Source: Corynebacterium atrinae
GTDB lineage: Bacteria > Actinomycetota > Actinomycetes > Mycobacteriales > Mycobacteriaceae
Assembly: GCF_030408455.1 (NCBI RefSeq)
Contig: NZ_CP046977.1
Span: 1,860,001 to 1,924,000 of the forward strand
Direction of reading: 5' to 3'
Length of the DNA: 64,000 bases
A program made the position numbers and the translations under genes. The notes below the pieces were generated by a model, which did no database searches, had not been told where the DNA came from, and saw only the letters and a list, made by a program, of their open reading frames with translations. This document shows, one piece after another, positions 9,871-18,635 of this stretch (positions are counted from its first letter, which is position 1; each line of letters begins with the position of its first letter).

Positions 9871-10539
9871 GTGAGCATTCTCCTTCTTGATGTCGACGGC
9901 ACCCTCGTCGATTCCCTCCCCGGCATCCGCGCTGGTTTCCTGCACACCCTCGACGAGATGGGCTGGGACCATCCCTCCGAGGAGTTCATTAACCGAATCG
10001 CCGGCCCGCCGATGGAGATCACCCTGCAAAACGTGGGTATGAGCCCAGAACAGGCCCGGGAAGGTTTGGCCATCTACCTTGACTACACCGCCCGCGGCGG
10101 GTGGGCCGACGCGCAGGCTTTTCCCGGGATGCTTGAGTTGGTCCGCGAGTGGAAAGCCACCGGATTGACGGTGGCCACGGCGACGTCGAAAGGCGAGGGC
10201 TTCGCCCGGAAAATCCTGGACCGGGAGGGTTTTCTACCTTTCATCGACTTCCTCGGTGCGGCGGAAGAAGATGGGCCGCGGCGCTCCAAAACCGCCGTTA
10301 TCGACCATGTTCTGGCCTCCAATGGGTGGGAAGATCAGACATCCGATATCCTCATGGTCGGTGATCGCTCCCATGACATCGAAGGCGCCGCCCATTTCGG
10401 GATCGACACCACCGCCGTCACCTGGGGCTACGGCACCCCCGACGAGTGGGCCGAGGCCCGCTTCACCGCTCATACACCCAAGGAATTGGAAGGGATCGTC
10501 AATGACTGGCTCCACGTCCGGCACAGCACGCGAGGATAG
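9871..10539 (+). CDS. HAD-family phosphatase (phosphoglycolate phosphatase-like)
   Basis: 222 residues. LLLDVDGTLVDS is HAD motif I with the nucleophilic aspartate, TATSK is motif II, and MVGDRSHDIEGA is motif III/IV. The cap type and length resemble Gph/PhnX phosphatases, which dephosphorylate small metabolites; the substrate is not evident. The GTG at 9871 gives the expected N-terminus directly before VSILLLDVDG. There is no Shine–Dalgarno sequence, so a leaderless transcript is possible. It overlaps the next gene by 38 bases. Confidence 0.88.
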   Translation: MSILLLDVDGTLVDSLPGIRAGFLHTLDEMGWDHPSEEFINRIAGPPMEITLQNVGMSPEQAREGLAIYLDYTARGGWADAQAFPGMLELVREWKATGLTVATATSKGEGFARKILDREGFLPFIDFLGAAEEDGPRRSKTAVIDHVLASNGWEDQTSDILMVGDRSHDIEGAAHFGIDTTAVTWGYGTPDEWAEARFTAHTPKELEGIVNDWLHVRHSTRG

Positions 10540-11023
10540 CCGCCTTCACCTCGACTTCGTCTGCACCGGCAACATCTGCCGCTCCCCCATGGCCGAGGTC
10601 ATCATCCACGACGCCATCGACGCCGCCGGGCTTGGCGACGCCGTCCGCGTAAGCTCCTGTGGAATCGGCGGCTGGCACGTCGGACTCGGCGCCGACAAGC
10701 GCGCCGTCGCCGAACTCCGTTCCGCTGGACACGATGGCTCCGAACACGTCGCTTCGCAATTCGGCCCGGATGACTTCGACGCCGACCTACTCGTCGCCCT
10801 CGACACCGGCCACCGCTCCGAACTCATCGCCCGCGGAGTACCCGAAGAGCGCATCCGCCTCCTCCGGAGCTTCGACCCCACCGCCCCCGCGGAGGCGTCT
10901 GTGGCCGACCCTTATTACGGCGGGCCGGAGGGCTTTGTGGAAACCCGCGAGCAGATCGAAGCGTCCGTCAATGGCATCCTCGCGTGGGTCCGGGAGCGGG
11001 TTCAGGTCAACGCCGCCCGATAG
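10502..11023 (+). CDS. Low-molecular-weight protein-tyrosine phosphatase
   Basis: 173 residues. FVCTGNICRSPMAEV is the C-x5-R-[ST] P-loop of LMW-PTPs and DPYYGGPEGF near residue 140 carries the general-acid aspartate (DP[YF]). The enzyme dephosphorylates phosphotyrosine, acting in the cytoplasm or, in mycobacterial PtpA, after secretion. The ATG at 10502 lies inside the end of the HAD gene in another frame, giving a 38-base overlap and likely translational coupling. The family start a few residues before the P-loop supports this position. Confidence 0.9.
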   Translation: MTGSTSGTAREDSRLHLDFVCTGNICRSPMAEVIIHDAIDAAGLGDAVRVSSCGIGGWHVGLGADKRAVAELRSAGHDGSEHVASQFGPDDFDADLLVALDTGHRSELIARGVPEERIRLLRSFDPTAPAEASVADPYYGGPEGFVETREQIEASVNGILAWVRERVQVNAAR

Positions 11024-11038
11024 GTAGACTGGGCGGCT

Positions 11039-11959
11039 GTGAGCGGCACCATGGAGCGATACAACTCAACCCGGGCGACCAAGAAGGGCTGGAAGTCCTT
11101 CTTCAAGCCTGGGTGGATTCTCGCGCTGCTCGCCATCCTTGGCTTCTCCTACGCGGCGTTCACCGTGCTCGCCCCGTGGCAGCTGAACAAGGACGACCAG
11201 ATCGTCGAGCGCAACGAGCAGATTGACGCCGCCTTCCGCACCGATCCCGTCCCGGTGCAAGACATCTTCGGCACCGATGGGGCGATCAGCCCGGGTGACG
11301 AATGGCGGAGAGTCACCCTCACCGGCCACTACCTTCCCGCATCCGAGGTAGTCCTGCGCCTGCGCCCCGTCGACAGCCAGCCGGCCTTCCATGCTCTCAC
11401 CCCATTCCAACTCGATTCCGGTGAGACGATACTGGTCAACCGCGGTTTCTCCGCCCCACTCGAAGGCTCGATTCCGGATCTCGCACCCGCTCCCTCCGAG
11501 CACCTCACGATCCACGGCCACGCCCGCCTCAACGAGGCGCTACCCACCACCCCACCCTTGCTGGATCAAGGGGAGCCGCAGGTCTATGGCATCAACACCT
11601 CCCAGGTCGCCGAGCTAACCGGGTTGACCCTTGACCAGGATTACGTCCAACTCTCCGAAGGAGAACCCGGGGAAATCAACGCCATCCCCGTGCCCAAGCT
11701 CGATCGCGGCTCTCACCTCTCTTACGGCTTCCAGTGGATCGCCTTCGGCATCATGGCCCCCCTCGGCCTGGGCTACTTCATCTGGGCTGAGCTGCGCGAA
11801 CGCCGCCGCGTCCGCGATGAGAATGAAGAGCTTATCGACGTCGTCGAAGACATCGACACCGCACCCTCCACCACAACTTCCCGACGCCGCGCCCGCTACG
11901 GCGACGAAAGCCCCGACCACTACGACAAGTTCTCCCGCCGCAGCCGCGAGCGTTTCTAG
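11039..11959 (+). CDS. SURF1 family cytochrome oxidase assembly protein
   Basis: 306 residues with the SURF1 topology: a transmembrane segment near residues 25–45 (GWILALLAILGFSYAAF, then TVLAPWQLNKD), an extracytoplasmic domain with GDEWRRVTLTGHY and ETILVNRGF, and a second membrane helix (QWIAFGIMAPLGLGYFIWAEL). A charged cytoplasmic tail of about 65 residues follows. SURF1 proteins help insert haem into the aa3 oxidase. A GTG at 11039 or ATG at 11051 could start it; TAGACT about 12 bases upstream looks like a −10 element, which favours a near-leaderless message. Confidence 0.88.
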   Translation: MSGTMERYNSTRATKKGWKSFFKPGWILALLAILGFSYAAFTVLAPWQLNKDDQIVERNEQIDAAFRTDPVPVQDIFGTDGAISPGDEWRRVTLTGHYLPASEVVLRLRPVDSQPAFHALTPFQLDSGETILVNRGFSAPLEGSIPDLAPAPSEHLTIHGHARLNEALPTTPPLLDQGEPQVYGINTSQVAELTGLTLDQDYVQLSEGEPGEINAIPVPKLDRGSHLSYGFQWIAFGIMAPLGLGYFIWAELRERRRVRDENEELIDVVEDIDTAPSTTTSRRRARYGDESPDHYDKFSRRSRERF

Positions 11960-12011
11960 ATAGTCTGGTGCTCATAGCTATTGCTTGTCCCCTCCAACGG
12001 CAGGACTGATC

Positions 12012-12749
12012 ATGGGCTTCTGGAATAGATTTCTCGGAACTTCCGGCGCAGAGCAGAACGTCAACGCGGCTGGTGGCATCCTTTTCCCCCGCCACCGACG
12101 AAGGCACCATCACCCTGCGCACACGTCCTCGTGTGATCCACGACTCGCCGCCCAGGTCCTCCACATGGCTCTCGACCGAGCCGCAGCCTTAAGCTTCACC
12201 CCCACCCGCGACATCACCATCGACGACGTTGACTTTGACTACTACGGCGGCCCTCAAGGATTCCAAGCTGAGTTCCTCACGGCGCTGCTCAGCCTCGATG
12301 AGGAAGACGGCACCCCCCTCTTCCCCCGCGTCTTCTTCTTCGACCCCGAGTACATCCAATCCAACGACAGCTCCGCCACTCTCCTGTGGAGCATCGCTGA
12401 AGCTGCCTCGACCCGCTCTTCCTTCTCCGACGTCCACTGTGACCTCCACTTTGGCCCCGACTTCTACGACAACCCCGTTGGCGAACTCCACTACCGCCAC
12501 CATGGAGAAGAGGTCCATCACGACGTCGCCGTCGAAGGCGAGTGGGTGGACATCGACGCCATCACCCACGTCTTCATCCACGCGACGCCCGAGGGACACA
12601 AGTGGCTGACCAATAACGACTTCACCCTCCACGTATGGGCGCCCGAAAAGCATGCTCCCGAGGTGGCGCGTATCTTGAGCGAGGAAGACGCTGCCGCCGA
12701 CCACAGGCTGGCGCGCGAGACCCACCCACGAATGGACAGCACCGAATGA
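12012..12749 (+). CDS. Hypothetical protein
   Basis: 245 residues, no recognised domain. It opens with MGFWNRFLGTSG, has a histidine-rich stretch (RHRRRHHHPAH) and is strongly acidic and aromatic in the middle. The next gene opens with the similar MSIWNKLFGESE, hinting at a shared N-terminal segment. The frame extends 9 codons upstream to a TTG, but the ATG at 12012 has a weak purine run before it and is preferred. Its stop overlaps the next start (ATGA). Confidence 0.65.
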   Translation: MGFWNRFLGTSGAEQNVNAAGGILFPRHRRRHHHPAHTSSCDPRLAAQVLHMALDRAAALSFTPTRDITIDDVDFDYYGGPQGFQAEFLTALLSLDEEDGTPLFPRVFFFDPEYIQSNDSSATLLWSIAEAASTRSSFSDVHCDLHFGPDFYDNPVGELHYRHHGEEVHHDVAVEGEWVDIDAITHVFIHATPEGHKWLTNNDFTLHVWAPEKHAPEVARILSEEDAAADHRLARETHPRMDSTE

Positions 12750-13057
12750 GCATTTGGAACAAGTTGTTTGGCGAGTCGGAGCCCTCCCCGCCGCCACATA
12801 CTCCCGAGCCCGAGGCACACCCCGAAGAAGCCACCTTGCCTTCCACCCCCTCACAGCTGCGTCACTTCATCGAATCCACCGCCGCTGCCGCGGACGCCGA
12901 CGTGACCAACGTGCTCCTCATGCTCGACCCGGGCAGCTCTACCAGCGGCAGCCTGCGGCTGACCAAGAGCGACCAGGTCCACGATCTGTCGTTCGACTTG
13001 GCTACTCCCGCGGGCGCCCAGGCCGCGGTCGATCAGGTGCGCAGCATCATTAGCTAG
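12746..13057 (+). CDS. Hypothetical protein, coupled to the gene before it
   Basis: 103 residues, no recognised domain. A proline/glutamate-rich linker (about 15–35) separates the MSIWNKLFGESE opening from a C-terminal half that could be a small α/β domain (VTNVLLMLDPGSS, then a helical end). The start ATG overlaps the previous stop by four bases (ATGA), so the pair is co-translated. It ends 21 bases before the insertion sequence. Confidence 0.6.
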   Translation: MSIWNKLFGESEPSPPPHTPEPEAHPEEATLPSTPSQLRHFIESTAAAADADVTNVLLMLDPGSSTSGSLRLTKSDQVHDLSFDLATPAGAQAAVDQVRSIIS

Positions 13058-13111
13058 TCCGCGGCTCCGGGCGCTGGGTGTCAAGTAGTTGTGAAGAAAA
13101 AGGGGGGGTGA

Positions 13112-14188
13112 CTACTGGGCAAGGACGAACTCCTCAGGCGGCTTAGCAAGATTGATCGTCACCGCATGCGGCACCGTCCAGACCTTCGGCGGGGCATGAA
13201 ACCGCTGGCGATGATCACGGTAATAGACACCCTTACGACGCCGACGGTGCTCCAACGTCGCCACCCATTCACCGGTGAACACCTCCTCAGGAGTAAACGA
13301 CGCTATCCCCGAATGATGATCAGTAGTGTTGTACGCCTCGATAACAGCCGCGATAGTCTCATACGCCTGGGTGATATCGGTGTAGACCTCCAACGCCAAA
13401 CGGTGCCGCTTGACAGTACGGTGCAATGACTCACACTGCGGGTTATCGTTGCTCACCGACGGACGGATCAACGATTGAGTCACGTTGTACCTCCCCAGCA
13501 GGGCAGTCATGGCCTTGCTGGTCATGATGGACCCGTTATCTGAATGCACGATCTTCACCGTGCCGATCCCCTGATCAACGAGGCACTGCTCAATGAGGTC
13601 GGTAGCAATCACGGTGTCTTCACCAGGCTGGATTGTCCATCCAACGATCTTGCGCGAATACAAATCCATGACCTGATACAGTGCCCATTTCTGACGGACC
13701 AAGCTCCCTAGAATCCAGGTCACATCCCACACAAACACCTGCCCCGGTCCCGTCGCCGTGACCTGCGGTACCGGGCTGCGTGCCGGGCGGGTGCGTGCCC
13801 GTGGCACCGGTGTGAACGCGCGCATCATCCGGGCCAGACGGTAAAAACTTGACTGTGATCCCAGGTAGGGTTCCCGCCGGTCATCTACGTGACGCCAGTA
13901 GATCTCAGCCACGCTTAACCCTTCCGCCCTACCGGCGGTCAGCAGGGCGCGAATCTTGTCCTTTTCCTGATCACTGAGTCGAACTAACCCGCACCGCTGT
14001 GTATGCGGGATCGGGTTGGTTACGCGTGGTCGGGGACGGTGGCGGTAGTGGTAGGTCGATTCCGACAGGCCTACCAGGTCAAGGGCGTTTTTCTTCGTCC
14101 ACCCAGCAGTACGTAGCTTCGTGAGGATGTCTTCTTCCTGCTCTTGCAGGTGTTCTAGGGTTGTGTGCTCGGCTGGGGTGAGTTGTTT
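13112..14188 (-). CDS. IS3-family transposase OrfB, made by −1 frameshifting
   Basis: The DDE integrase-like half of the transposase. FVWDVTWI, IVHSDNGS and NPQCESLHRTVK supply D, D and E, with exactly 35 residues between the second D and E, the D(35)E spacing of rve domains. In this frame there is no ATG, GTG or TTG between the overlap with orfA and a GTG at 13912, so initiation within orfB would lose the N-terminal helix-turn-helix part. The frame is open up to the GGAAAAC at 14185–14191, where −1 slippage from orfA would give a fusion of about 500 residues. Confidence 0.85.
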   Translation of the reverse strand, partial: KQLTPAEHTTLEHLQEQEEDILTKLRTAGWTKKNALDLVGLSESTYHYRHRPRPRVTNPIPHTQRCGLVRLSDQEKDKIRALLTAGRAEGLSVAEIYWRHVDDRREPYLGSQSSFYRLARMMRAFTPVPRARTRPARSPVPQVTATGPGQVFVWDVTWILGSLVRQKWALYQVMDLYSRKIVGWTIQPGEDTVIATDLIEQCLVDQGIGTVKIVHSDNGSIMTSKAMTALLGRYNVTQSLIRPSVSNDNPQCESLHRTVKRHRLALEVYTDITQAYETIAAVIEAYNTTDHHSGIASFTPEEVFTGEWVATLEHRRRRKGVYYRDHRQRFHAPPKVWTVPHAVTINLAKPPEEFVLAQ

Positions 14189-14625
14189 TCCGCCACGTCG
14201 ACACGCGTGCCAGCTTCCTGCATGGTGGCGATAGCTTTTCCCAAGGCGCCGATCACTTCTTTAAGTTCGGTAATACTCGCCGAATCCGTCTCGGCTTGGG
14301 TGTCGCGTTGATGCTCAGCGGTAGTAGCACAGGCTTCGGCGGTAGCGAGTCTGTCGGTGAGGTCGGTGATGGTTGCCTCCAGCCGTCGGATTTCAGCGGC
14401 GTCATCGGTGGTCATGCTGCCAGTTAAACGTGGTCCACGCCCGGTGGCAAGATCCCCGTCGGCGGTCAGTGCCACGAACCGGCGCATCTGAAAGCGGGAA
14501 ATACCGTGGACGGCGAGGTAGGTGCCTTTGTACCCGTGGCGGGTGGTTGTGTAGGCCAGGGCGTGTTCCCTCATCTGCTCAGTTGTCCATTCCTGTTCGA
14601 TTGTGGGTGGGATGGTCACGGTCAT
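14155..14625 (-). CDS. IS3-family transposase OrfA
   Basis: 156 residues: a DNA-binding N-terminal half (EWTTEQMREHALAYTT, HGISRFQMRRFVAL) and a C-terminal coiled coil (EIRRLEATITDLTDRLATAE) that drives multimerisation. The frame is open up to 14754, but AAGGAG lies 7 bases before the ATG at 14625, inside the right end of the element, so I start there. It overlaps orfB by 34 bases in the −1 relation, with an A-rich slip site at 14185–14191. Confidence 0.85.
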   Translation of the reverse strand: MTVTIPPTIEQEWTTEQMREHALAYTTTRHGYKGTYLAVHGISRFQMRRFVALTADGDLATGRGPRLTGSMTTDDAAEIRRLEATITDLTDRLATAEACATTAEHQRDTQAETDSASITELKEVIGALGKAIATMQEAGTRVDVAENNSPQPSTQP

Positions 14626-14694
14626 GGTCGTCTCCTTAGAAGCGGGGGAAATAGCTTCACAACCAGACTGACAGCAAGGGGGGAGTTCCATGCG

Positions 14695-14780
14695 GAGCCC
14701 AAAACCAGCACTTCCTAACAACTCCGGGGTCAATCCCCCTTCCACACCCACCAAGTTGTTAGCGAGTGCCGGTTTCGCCC
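14695..14780 (+). repeat. Palindromic intergenic repeat, copy 1
   Basis: An imperfect inverted repeat with arms of about 28 bases: CACTTCCTAACAACTC in the left arm and AAGTTGTTAGCGAGTG in the right arm, flanked by AAAACC and GGTTT, around a loop of about 30 bases. A second copy lies at 49621–49700 in opposite orientation. This copy is 22 bases from the right end of the IS3 element. Its function is unknown. Confidence 0.8.
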
Positions 14781-14823
14781 ACTCGGGACGATGCCCAACA
14801 CGAAGATGTCGCGGAATTGGATG

Positions 14824-14857
14824 AAGGCCCTCCCCGCAGGACGCGGAAAGGGCCTTT
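14824..14857 (-). terminator. Hairpin downstream of tRNA-Val
   Basis: On the minus strand, AAGGCCCTTTCCGC pairs with GCGGGGAGGGCCTT around a 5-base loop, starting 5 bases after the tRNA 3′ end. It fits a factor-independent terminator for the tRNA, although the T-run is short. Confidence 0.6.
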
Positions 14858-14861
14858 GACC

Positions 14862-14937
14862 TGGTGCGGCCCGACGGGTTCGAACCGCCGACCTACTGGG
14901 TGTAAACCAGTTGCTCTTCCAGCTGAGCTAGGGCCGC
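14862..14937 (-). tRNA. tRNA-Val (anticodon TAC)
   Basis: A complete cloverleaf: acceptor GCGGCCC pairs with GGGCCGC, the D arm is TAGCTCAGCTGGAAGAGC, the anticodon loop TTTACAC reads TAC, and the T arm is GGCGGTTCGAACCCGTC. The CCA end is encoded. It decodes GTA and, by wobble, other valine codons. Confidence 0.95.
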
Positions 14938-15011
14938 TTGACGCTCGCCTCGGATGACGTGAGCACCGAGCGTCGAATTTACCACGCGAAGGTGGAAGCT
15001 TAAAAGTGGGG

Positions 15012-15443
15012 CTACTTCTTCGAGTAACCGCGGGCTACGAGGCAGCTGCCTTGCCATTCGCCGAGGCGGGTGGCGGTGGTTTGGACGAGGCCTGCGAGCT
15101 GGGCGGATTCGGAGATTTCTCCGGGGGCAATGGTGCCTTCTTTGCCGGCACCCGGGGTCAGGAGCCAGATGCTTCCGCTGTCGGAGAGGGGACGCAGGGA
15201 GTCGACGAGGCCGTCGACGAGGTCTCCGTCTTCTTCGCGCCACCACAGGAGGACGACATCGCAGAGTTCGTCGGTCTCTTCGTCGAGGAGGTCGTCGCCG
15301 ATGACCTGCTCGATGGCTTCTGAGATGCTGCTGTCGCTGTCTTCATCCCAGCCAACCTCCAGGACGGTCATCCCTGGTGTGATACCGAGAGTTTGTGCGT
15401 AGTCCTTGGCGTTTTGCCTAGCTACGCCCGGAGCATCCACCAC
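15012..15443 (-). CDS. DUF3052 domain-containing protein
   Basis: 143 residues of the DUF3052 family, the conserved actinobacterial neighbour of aceE (M. tuberculosis has such a gene beside its aceE). QTLGITPGMTVLEVGWDED and LLWWREEDGDLVDGLVDSL are the conserved segments, with a fold reminiscent of SAM-dependent methyltransferases but without a clear SAM loop. Start is one of two adjacent GTG codons after GAGGAGGAAT. It is divergent from aceE. Confidence 0.88.
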   Translation of the reverse strand: MVDAPGVARQNAKDYAQTLGITPGMTVLEVGWDEDSDSSISEAIEQVIGDDLLDEETDELCDVVLLWWREEDGDLVDGLVDSLRPLSDSGSIWLLTPGAGKEGTIAPGEISESAQLAGLVQTTATRLGEWQGSCLVARGYSKK

Positions 15444-15804
15444 TGATTTATTCCTCCTCGTTCCGGGCCGATGACTGTTTCATTGGCCCATCGATTTAGT
15501 TCCAACTGGCAATATACAAGGATTGGCCAGGAAATTCCTGTTTCTGGGCCCCGTGGCGCGTAGCGCTGACGGGGTGGGGTGGGGGACGCGGGGCGTCGAT
15601 ACGCTGTTTTATTCTTCGCATTCGCCGCAGAATGCGCCGCACGCTCGCACCCTCCCACCCCAGCGCGGTTTGCAACCTTCACAACCACCCGCCGGAACGT
15701 TGGCGAAGGAAAACACGTATCCTTGGTGGAGACATCTGGCTGCAATCGGACAAAACCGGGCGCAGCCAGTTCTTCCTAAAACGCCACAAACCAGGAGGCT
15801 AGCA
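15444..15804. promoter_or_regulatory. aceE upstream region with a candidate RamB-type site
   Basis: This 361-base stretch holds no convincing gene; an in-frame extension of aceE to 15523 is low-complexity and lies ahead of a strong aceE ribosome binding site. GGTTTGCAACC (15667–15677) resembles the TTTGCAAA core bound by RamB, a known regulator of aceE in C. glutamicum. TATACA (15513–15518) could be a −10 element but has no clear −35. A copy of the iterated word (GCGTATCGACG, minus strand) lies at 15594–15604. Assignment of RamB is inference. Confidence 0.35.
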
Positions 15805-18552
15805 ATGGCAGAAGATCGGATCGCGCACAGCCGGATGGACGACACTAATTATCCCGCGCTTCGCGACGGTGTCGCTTCTTACCTCAACGATTCGGATCCG
15901 GAGGAGACCCGCGAGTGGATGGATTCGCTCGATGGTCTGCTGGCGGAATCCTCTCCCGCCCGTGCCCGCTACCTCATGCTTCGCATGTTGGAGCGTGCCA
16001 CTGCGAAGCGCGTTCCCCTGCCTAACCTGACCTCGACTGACTTCGTGAATACGATCCCCACGACCATGGAGCCGGAGTTTCCGGGCGATGAGGAGATCGA
16101 GAAGCGTTACCGTCGGTGGATGCGCTGGAATGCGGCGATCATGGTGCACCGCGCTCAGCGTCCGGGCATTGGCGTGGGCGGCCATATTTCTACTTACGCC
16201 GGCGCCGCCCCGCTGTATGAGGTTGGGTTTAACCACTTCTTCCGCGGCAAGGATCACCCGGGCGGCGGTGACCACGTGTTCTTCCAGGGCCACGCCTCCC
16301 CCGGCATTTACGCCCGCGCCTTCCTCGAGGGTCGCCTGAGCGAGGATGACTTGGACGGCTTCCGCCAGGAAGTGTCCCGCGGCGAGGGCAATGGCATTCC
16401 TTCTTATCCGCACCCGCACGGCATGCCGGACTTCTGGGAGTTCCCCACGGTGTCGATGGGTCTGGGCCCGATGGACGCTATCTACCAGGCGCGATTCAAC
16501 CGCTACCTGCACAACCGCGGCATCAAGGACACCTCGGATCAGCATGTGTGGGCGTTCCTCGGCGACGGCGAGATGGATGAGCCGGAGTCCCGTGGTCTGC
16601 TGCAGCACGCGGCGTTGAATAACCTGGACAACCTCACTTTCGTGGTCAACTGCAACCTGCAGCGCTTGGATGGTCCGGTGCGCGGCAACACGCAGATCAT
16701 TCAGGAACTGGAGTCCTTCTTCCGCGGCGCAGGTTGGTCTGTCATTAAGGTCATCTGGGGCCGCGAGTGGGATGATCTGCTGGAAAAGGACGAGAGCGGC
16801 GCGCTGGTCAACGTCATGAACACCACTCCGGATGGTGATTACCAGACGTTCAAGGCCAACGATGGTGCTTACGTGCGTGAGCACTTCTTCGGCCGCGATG
16901 AGCGCACGCTCAAGCTCGTCGAGGACATGACCGATGAGGAGATCTGGGCGCTGCCGCGAGGTGGCCACGATTACCGCAAGGTCTACGCCGCGTACCAGCG
17001 CGCGATGGAGACGAAGGACCGCCCGACCGCGATCCTCGCCTTCACCATTAAGGGTTATGGCCTGGGGCATAACTTCGAGGGCCGCAATGCGACTCACCAG
17101 ATGAAGAAGCTCACGGCGGAGGATCTCAAGGCCTTCCGCGATAAGCAGGGCATTCCGATCTCTGATGAGCAGCTGGAAAACGATCCTTATCTGCCGCCGT
17201 ACTACCACCCCGGTGAGGACTCCGAGGAGATCAAGTACATGCAGGCCCGGCGCAAGGAGCTGGGCGGGTATGTTCCTACTCGTCGCCAGACCTACACGCC
17301 GCTGCCGGTTCCGGAGCTGGATAAGCTGCGCTCGGTGCGCAAGGGTTCCAAGCAGGAAGTCGCCACGACGATGGCGCTCGTGCGTACCTTCAAGGAGCTC
17401 ATGCGGGATGAGACCCTGGGTGAGCGCATTGTGCCGATCATCCCGGATGAGGCTCGTACCTTCGGTATGGATTCCTGGTTCCCGACGCTGAAGATTTACA
17501 ACCCGCACGGCCAGAACTACGTGCCGGTGGACCACGACCTCATGTTGTCCTACCGCGAGGCTACCGATGGCCAGATCCTCCACGAGGGCATCAACGAGGC
17601 CGGTTCCGTCGGTTCCTTCATGGCGGTCGGCTCGTCCTACGCCACCCACGGCGAGGCGATGGTGCCGCTGTACATCTTCTACTCGATGTTCGGGTTCCAG
17701 CGCACCGGCGACAGCATTTGGGCGGCCGCCGACCAGATGGCGCGCGGTTTCCTCATCGGAGCCACCGCCGGTCGCACCACCTTGACCGGTGAGGGCCTGC
17801 AGCACATGGACGGCCACTCTCAGATCCTGGCCTCCACGAACCCGGCCGTCGTGTCCTACGACCCGGCGTTCGCTTACGAGGTCGCGCACCTCCTCCGCGA
17901 GGGCATCGATCGCATGTACGGCGAGGGTCGCGGCGAAAACGTCATCTACTACCTCACCGTCTACAACGAGCCGACCCCGCAGCCGGCCGAGCCGGAGAAT
18001 CTCGACGTCGAGGGCCTGCACAAGGGCGTGTATCTCTTCTCCCCCGCCGCTGATGTCGACGCCGATGGGCACGAGGCATCCATCCTCGCCTCCGGCATTG
18101 GCATGCAGGCGGCCATCAAGGCGCAGGAGATACTGGCCGCGGACTACAACGTTCAGGCCAACATCTATTCCGTCACCTCCTGGGTCGAGCTGGCTCGCGA
18201 CGGTGCGGCGAAGAACAAGGCGCAGCTGCGCCACCCGGGCGAGGAGGTCGAGGAGGCTTTCGCTACCAAGCAGCTCAAGCAGTCTTCCGGCCCCTACGTT
18301 GCGGTCTCGGACTTCGCTACTGACCTGCAGGAGCAGATCCGCGCCTACGTTCCCGGCCAGTACATTGTCCTGGGCACTGATGGTTTCGGTTTCTCCGATA
18401 CTCGCCCGGCGGCTCGTCGTTACTTCAACACCGATGCTGAGTCCGTCGTCGTCGCCGTCCTCCTGGGCCTGGCCCGCGAGGAGAAGATCGACATTGAGGT
18501 CGCCGCGCAGGCGGCCGCCAAGTACCACTTGGATGATCCCACCAAGGCGTAG
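15805..18552 (+). CDS. aceE: Pyruvate dehydrogenase E1 component, homodimeric type
   Basis: 915 residues, the full length of the single-chain E1 found in actinobacteria and enterobacteria. It decarboxylates pyruvate with thiamine diphosphate and hands the acetyl group to lipoyl-E2. The motif [12 protein letters not shown]…[15 protein letters not shown] is the ThDP/Mg binding signature (GDG…NN form), and [22 protein letters not shown] is the conserved N-terminal segment. The ATG at 15805 has AGGAGG 6 bases upstream. In corynebacteria E1 works in a combined pyruvate/2-oxoglutarate dehydrogenase assembly; aceF and lpd are not in this window. A strong hairpin follows. Confidence 0.97.
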   Translation: MAEDRIAHSRMDDTNYPALRDGVASYLNDSDPEETREWMDSLDGLLAESSPARARYLMLRMLERATAKRVPLPNLTSTDFVNTIPTTMEPEFPGDEEIEKRYRRWMRWNAAIMVHRAQRPGIGVGGHISTYAGAAPLYEVGFNHFFRGKDHPGGGDHVFFQGHASPGIYARAFLEGRLSEDDLDGFRQEVSRGEGNGIPSYPHPHGMPDFWEFPTVSMGLGPMDAIYQARFNRYLHNRGIKDTSDQHVWAFLGDGEMDEPESRGLLQHAALNNLDNLTFVVNCNLQRLDGPVRGNTQIIQELESFFRGAGWSVIKVIWGREWDDLLEKDESGALVNVMNTTPDGDYQTFKANDGAYVREHFFGRDERTLKLVEDMTDEEIWALPRGGHDYRKVYAAYQRAMETKDRPTAILAFTIKGYGLGHNFEGRNATHQMKKLTAEDLKAFRDKQGIPISDEQLENDPYLPPYYHPGEDSEEIKYMQARRKELGGYVPTRRQTYTPLPVPELDKLRSVRKGSKQEVATTMALVRTFKELMRDETLGERIVPIIPDEARTFGMDSWFPTLKIYNPHGQNYVPVDHDLMLSYREATDGQILHEGINEAGSVGSFMAVGSSYATHGEAMVPLYIFYSMFGFQRTGDSIWAAADQMARGFLIGATAGRTTLTGEGLQHMDGHSQILASTNPAVVSYDPAFAYEVAHLLREGIDRMYGEGRGENVIYYLTVYNEPTPQPAEPENLDVEGLHKGVYLFSPAADVDADGHEASILASGIGMQAAIKAQEILAADYNVQANIYSVTSWVELARDGAAKNKAQLRHPGEEVEEAFATKQLKQSSGPYVAVSDFATDLQEQIRAYVPGQYIVLGTDGFGFSDTRPAARRYFNTDAESVVVAVLLGLAREEKIDIEVAAQAAAKYHLDDPTKA

Positions 18553-18562
18553 GCAGTGATGA

Positions 18563-18593
18563 GGCGGCAGTCCCCTTTAAGGGCGCTGCCGCC
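18563..18593 (+). terminator. aceE terminator
   Basis: GGCGGCAG pairs with CTGCCGCC around a 15-base loop, 10 bases after the aceE stop, followed by CTTTGCTT. The inner CCCTTTAAGGG can pair as well, extending the stem. Confidence 0.75.
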
Positions 18594-18635
18594 CTTTGCT
18601 TATCGACGCCCCCTTGTCACCGTTAGACTGTTGCC

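Larger units (their letters stand above)
13079..14673 (-). mobile_element. IS3-family insertion sequence, apparently complete
   Basis: A 1595-base element with two overlapping leftward frames (orfA, orfB). The ends are imperfect inverted repeats: the left end reads TGTCAAGTAGTTGTGAAG and the right end, on the minus strand, TGTCAGTCTGGTTGTGAAG; TG…CA termini are typical of IS3. The three bases flanking each end (ggg and gca) do not match, so no target duplication is visible. Both frames are open, a good ribosome binding site precedes orfA and the catalytic triad is intact, so it may still be active. Confidence 0.85.

Noticed and set aside
13071-14682. Target site duplication flanking the IS3 element
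   Set aside because: Flanking bases ggg and gca do not match, and shifting the ends by a few bases gives no consistent direct repeat.
15523-15804. N-terminal extension of aceE by 94 codons
   Set aside because: It precedes AGGAGG and the family start, and reads as low-complexity sequence.
15799-18528. A 909-codon open frame antisense to aceE
   Set aside because: It mirrors aceE codon structure exactly in the opposite strand; aceE has all family motifs. Long antisense frames are expected in GC-rich genes with strong codon bias.
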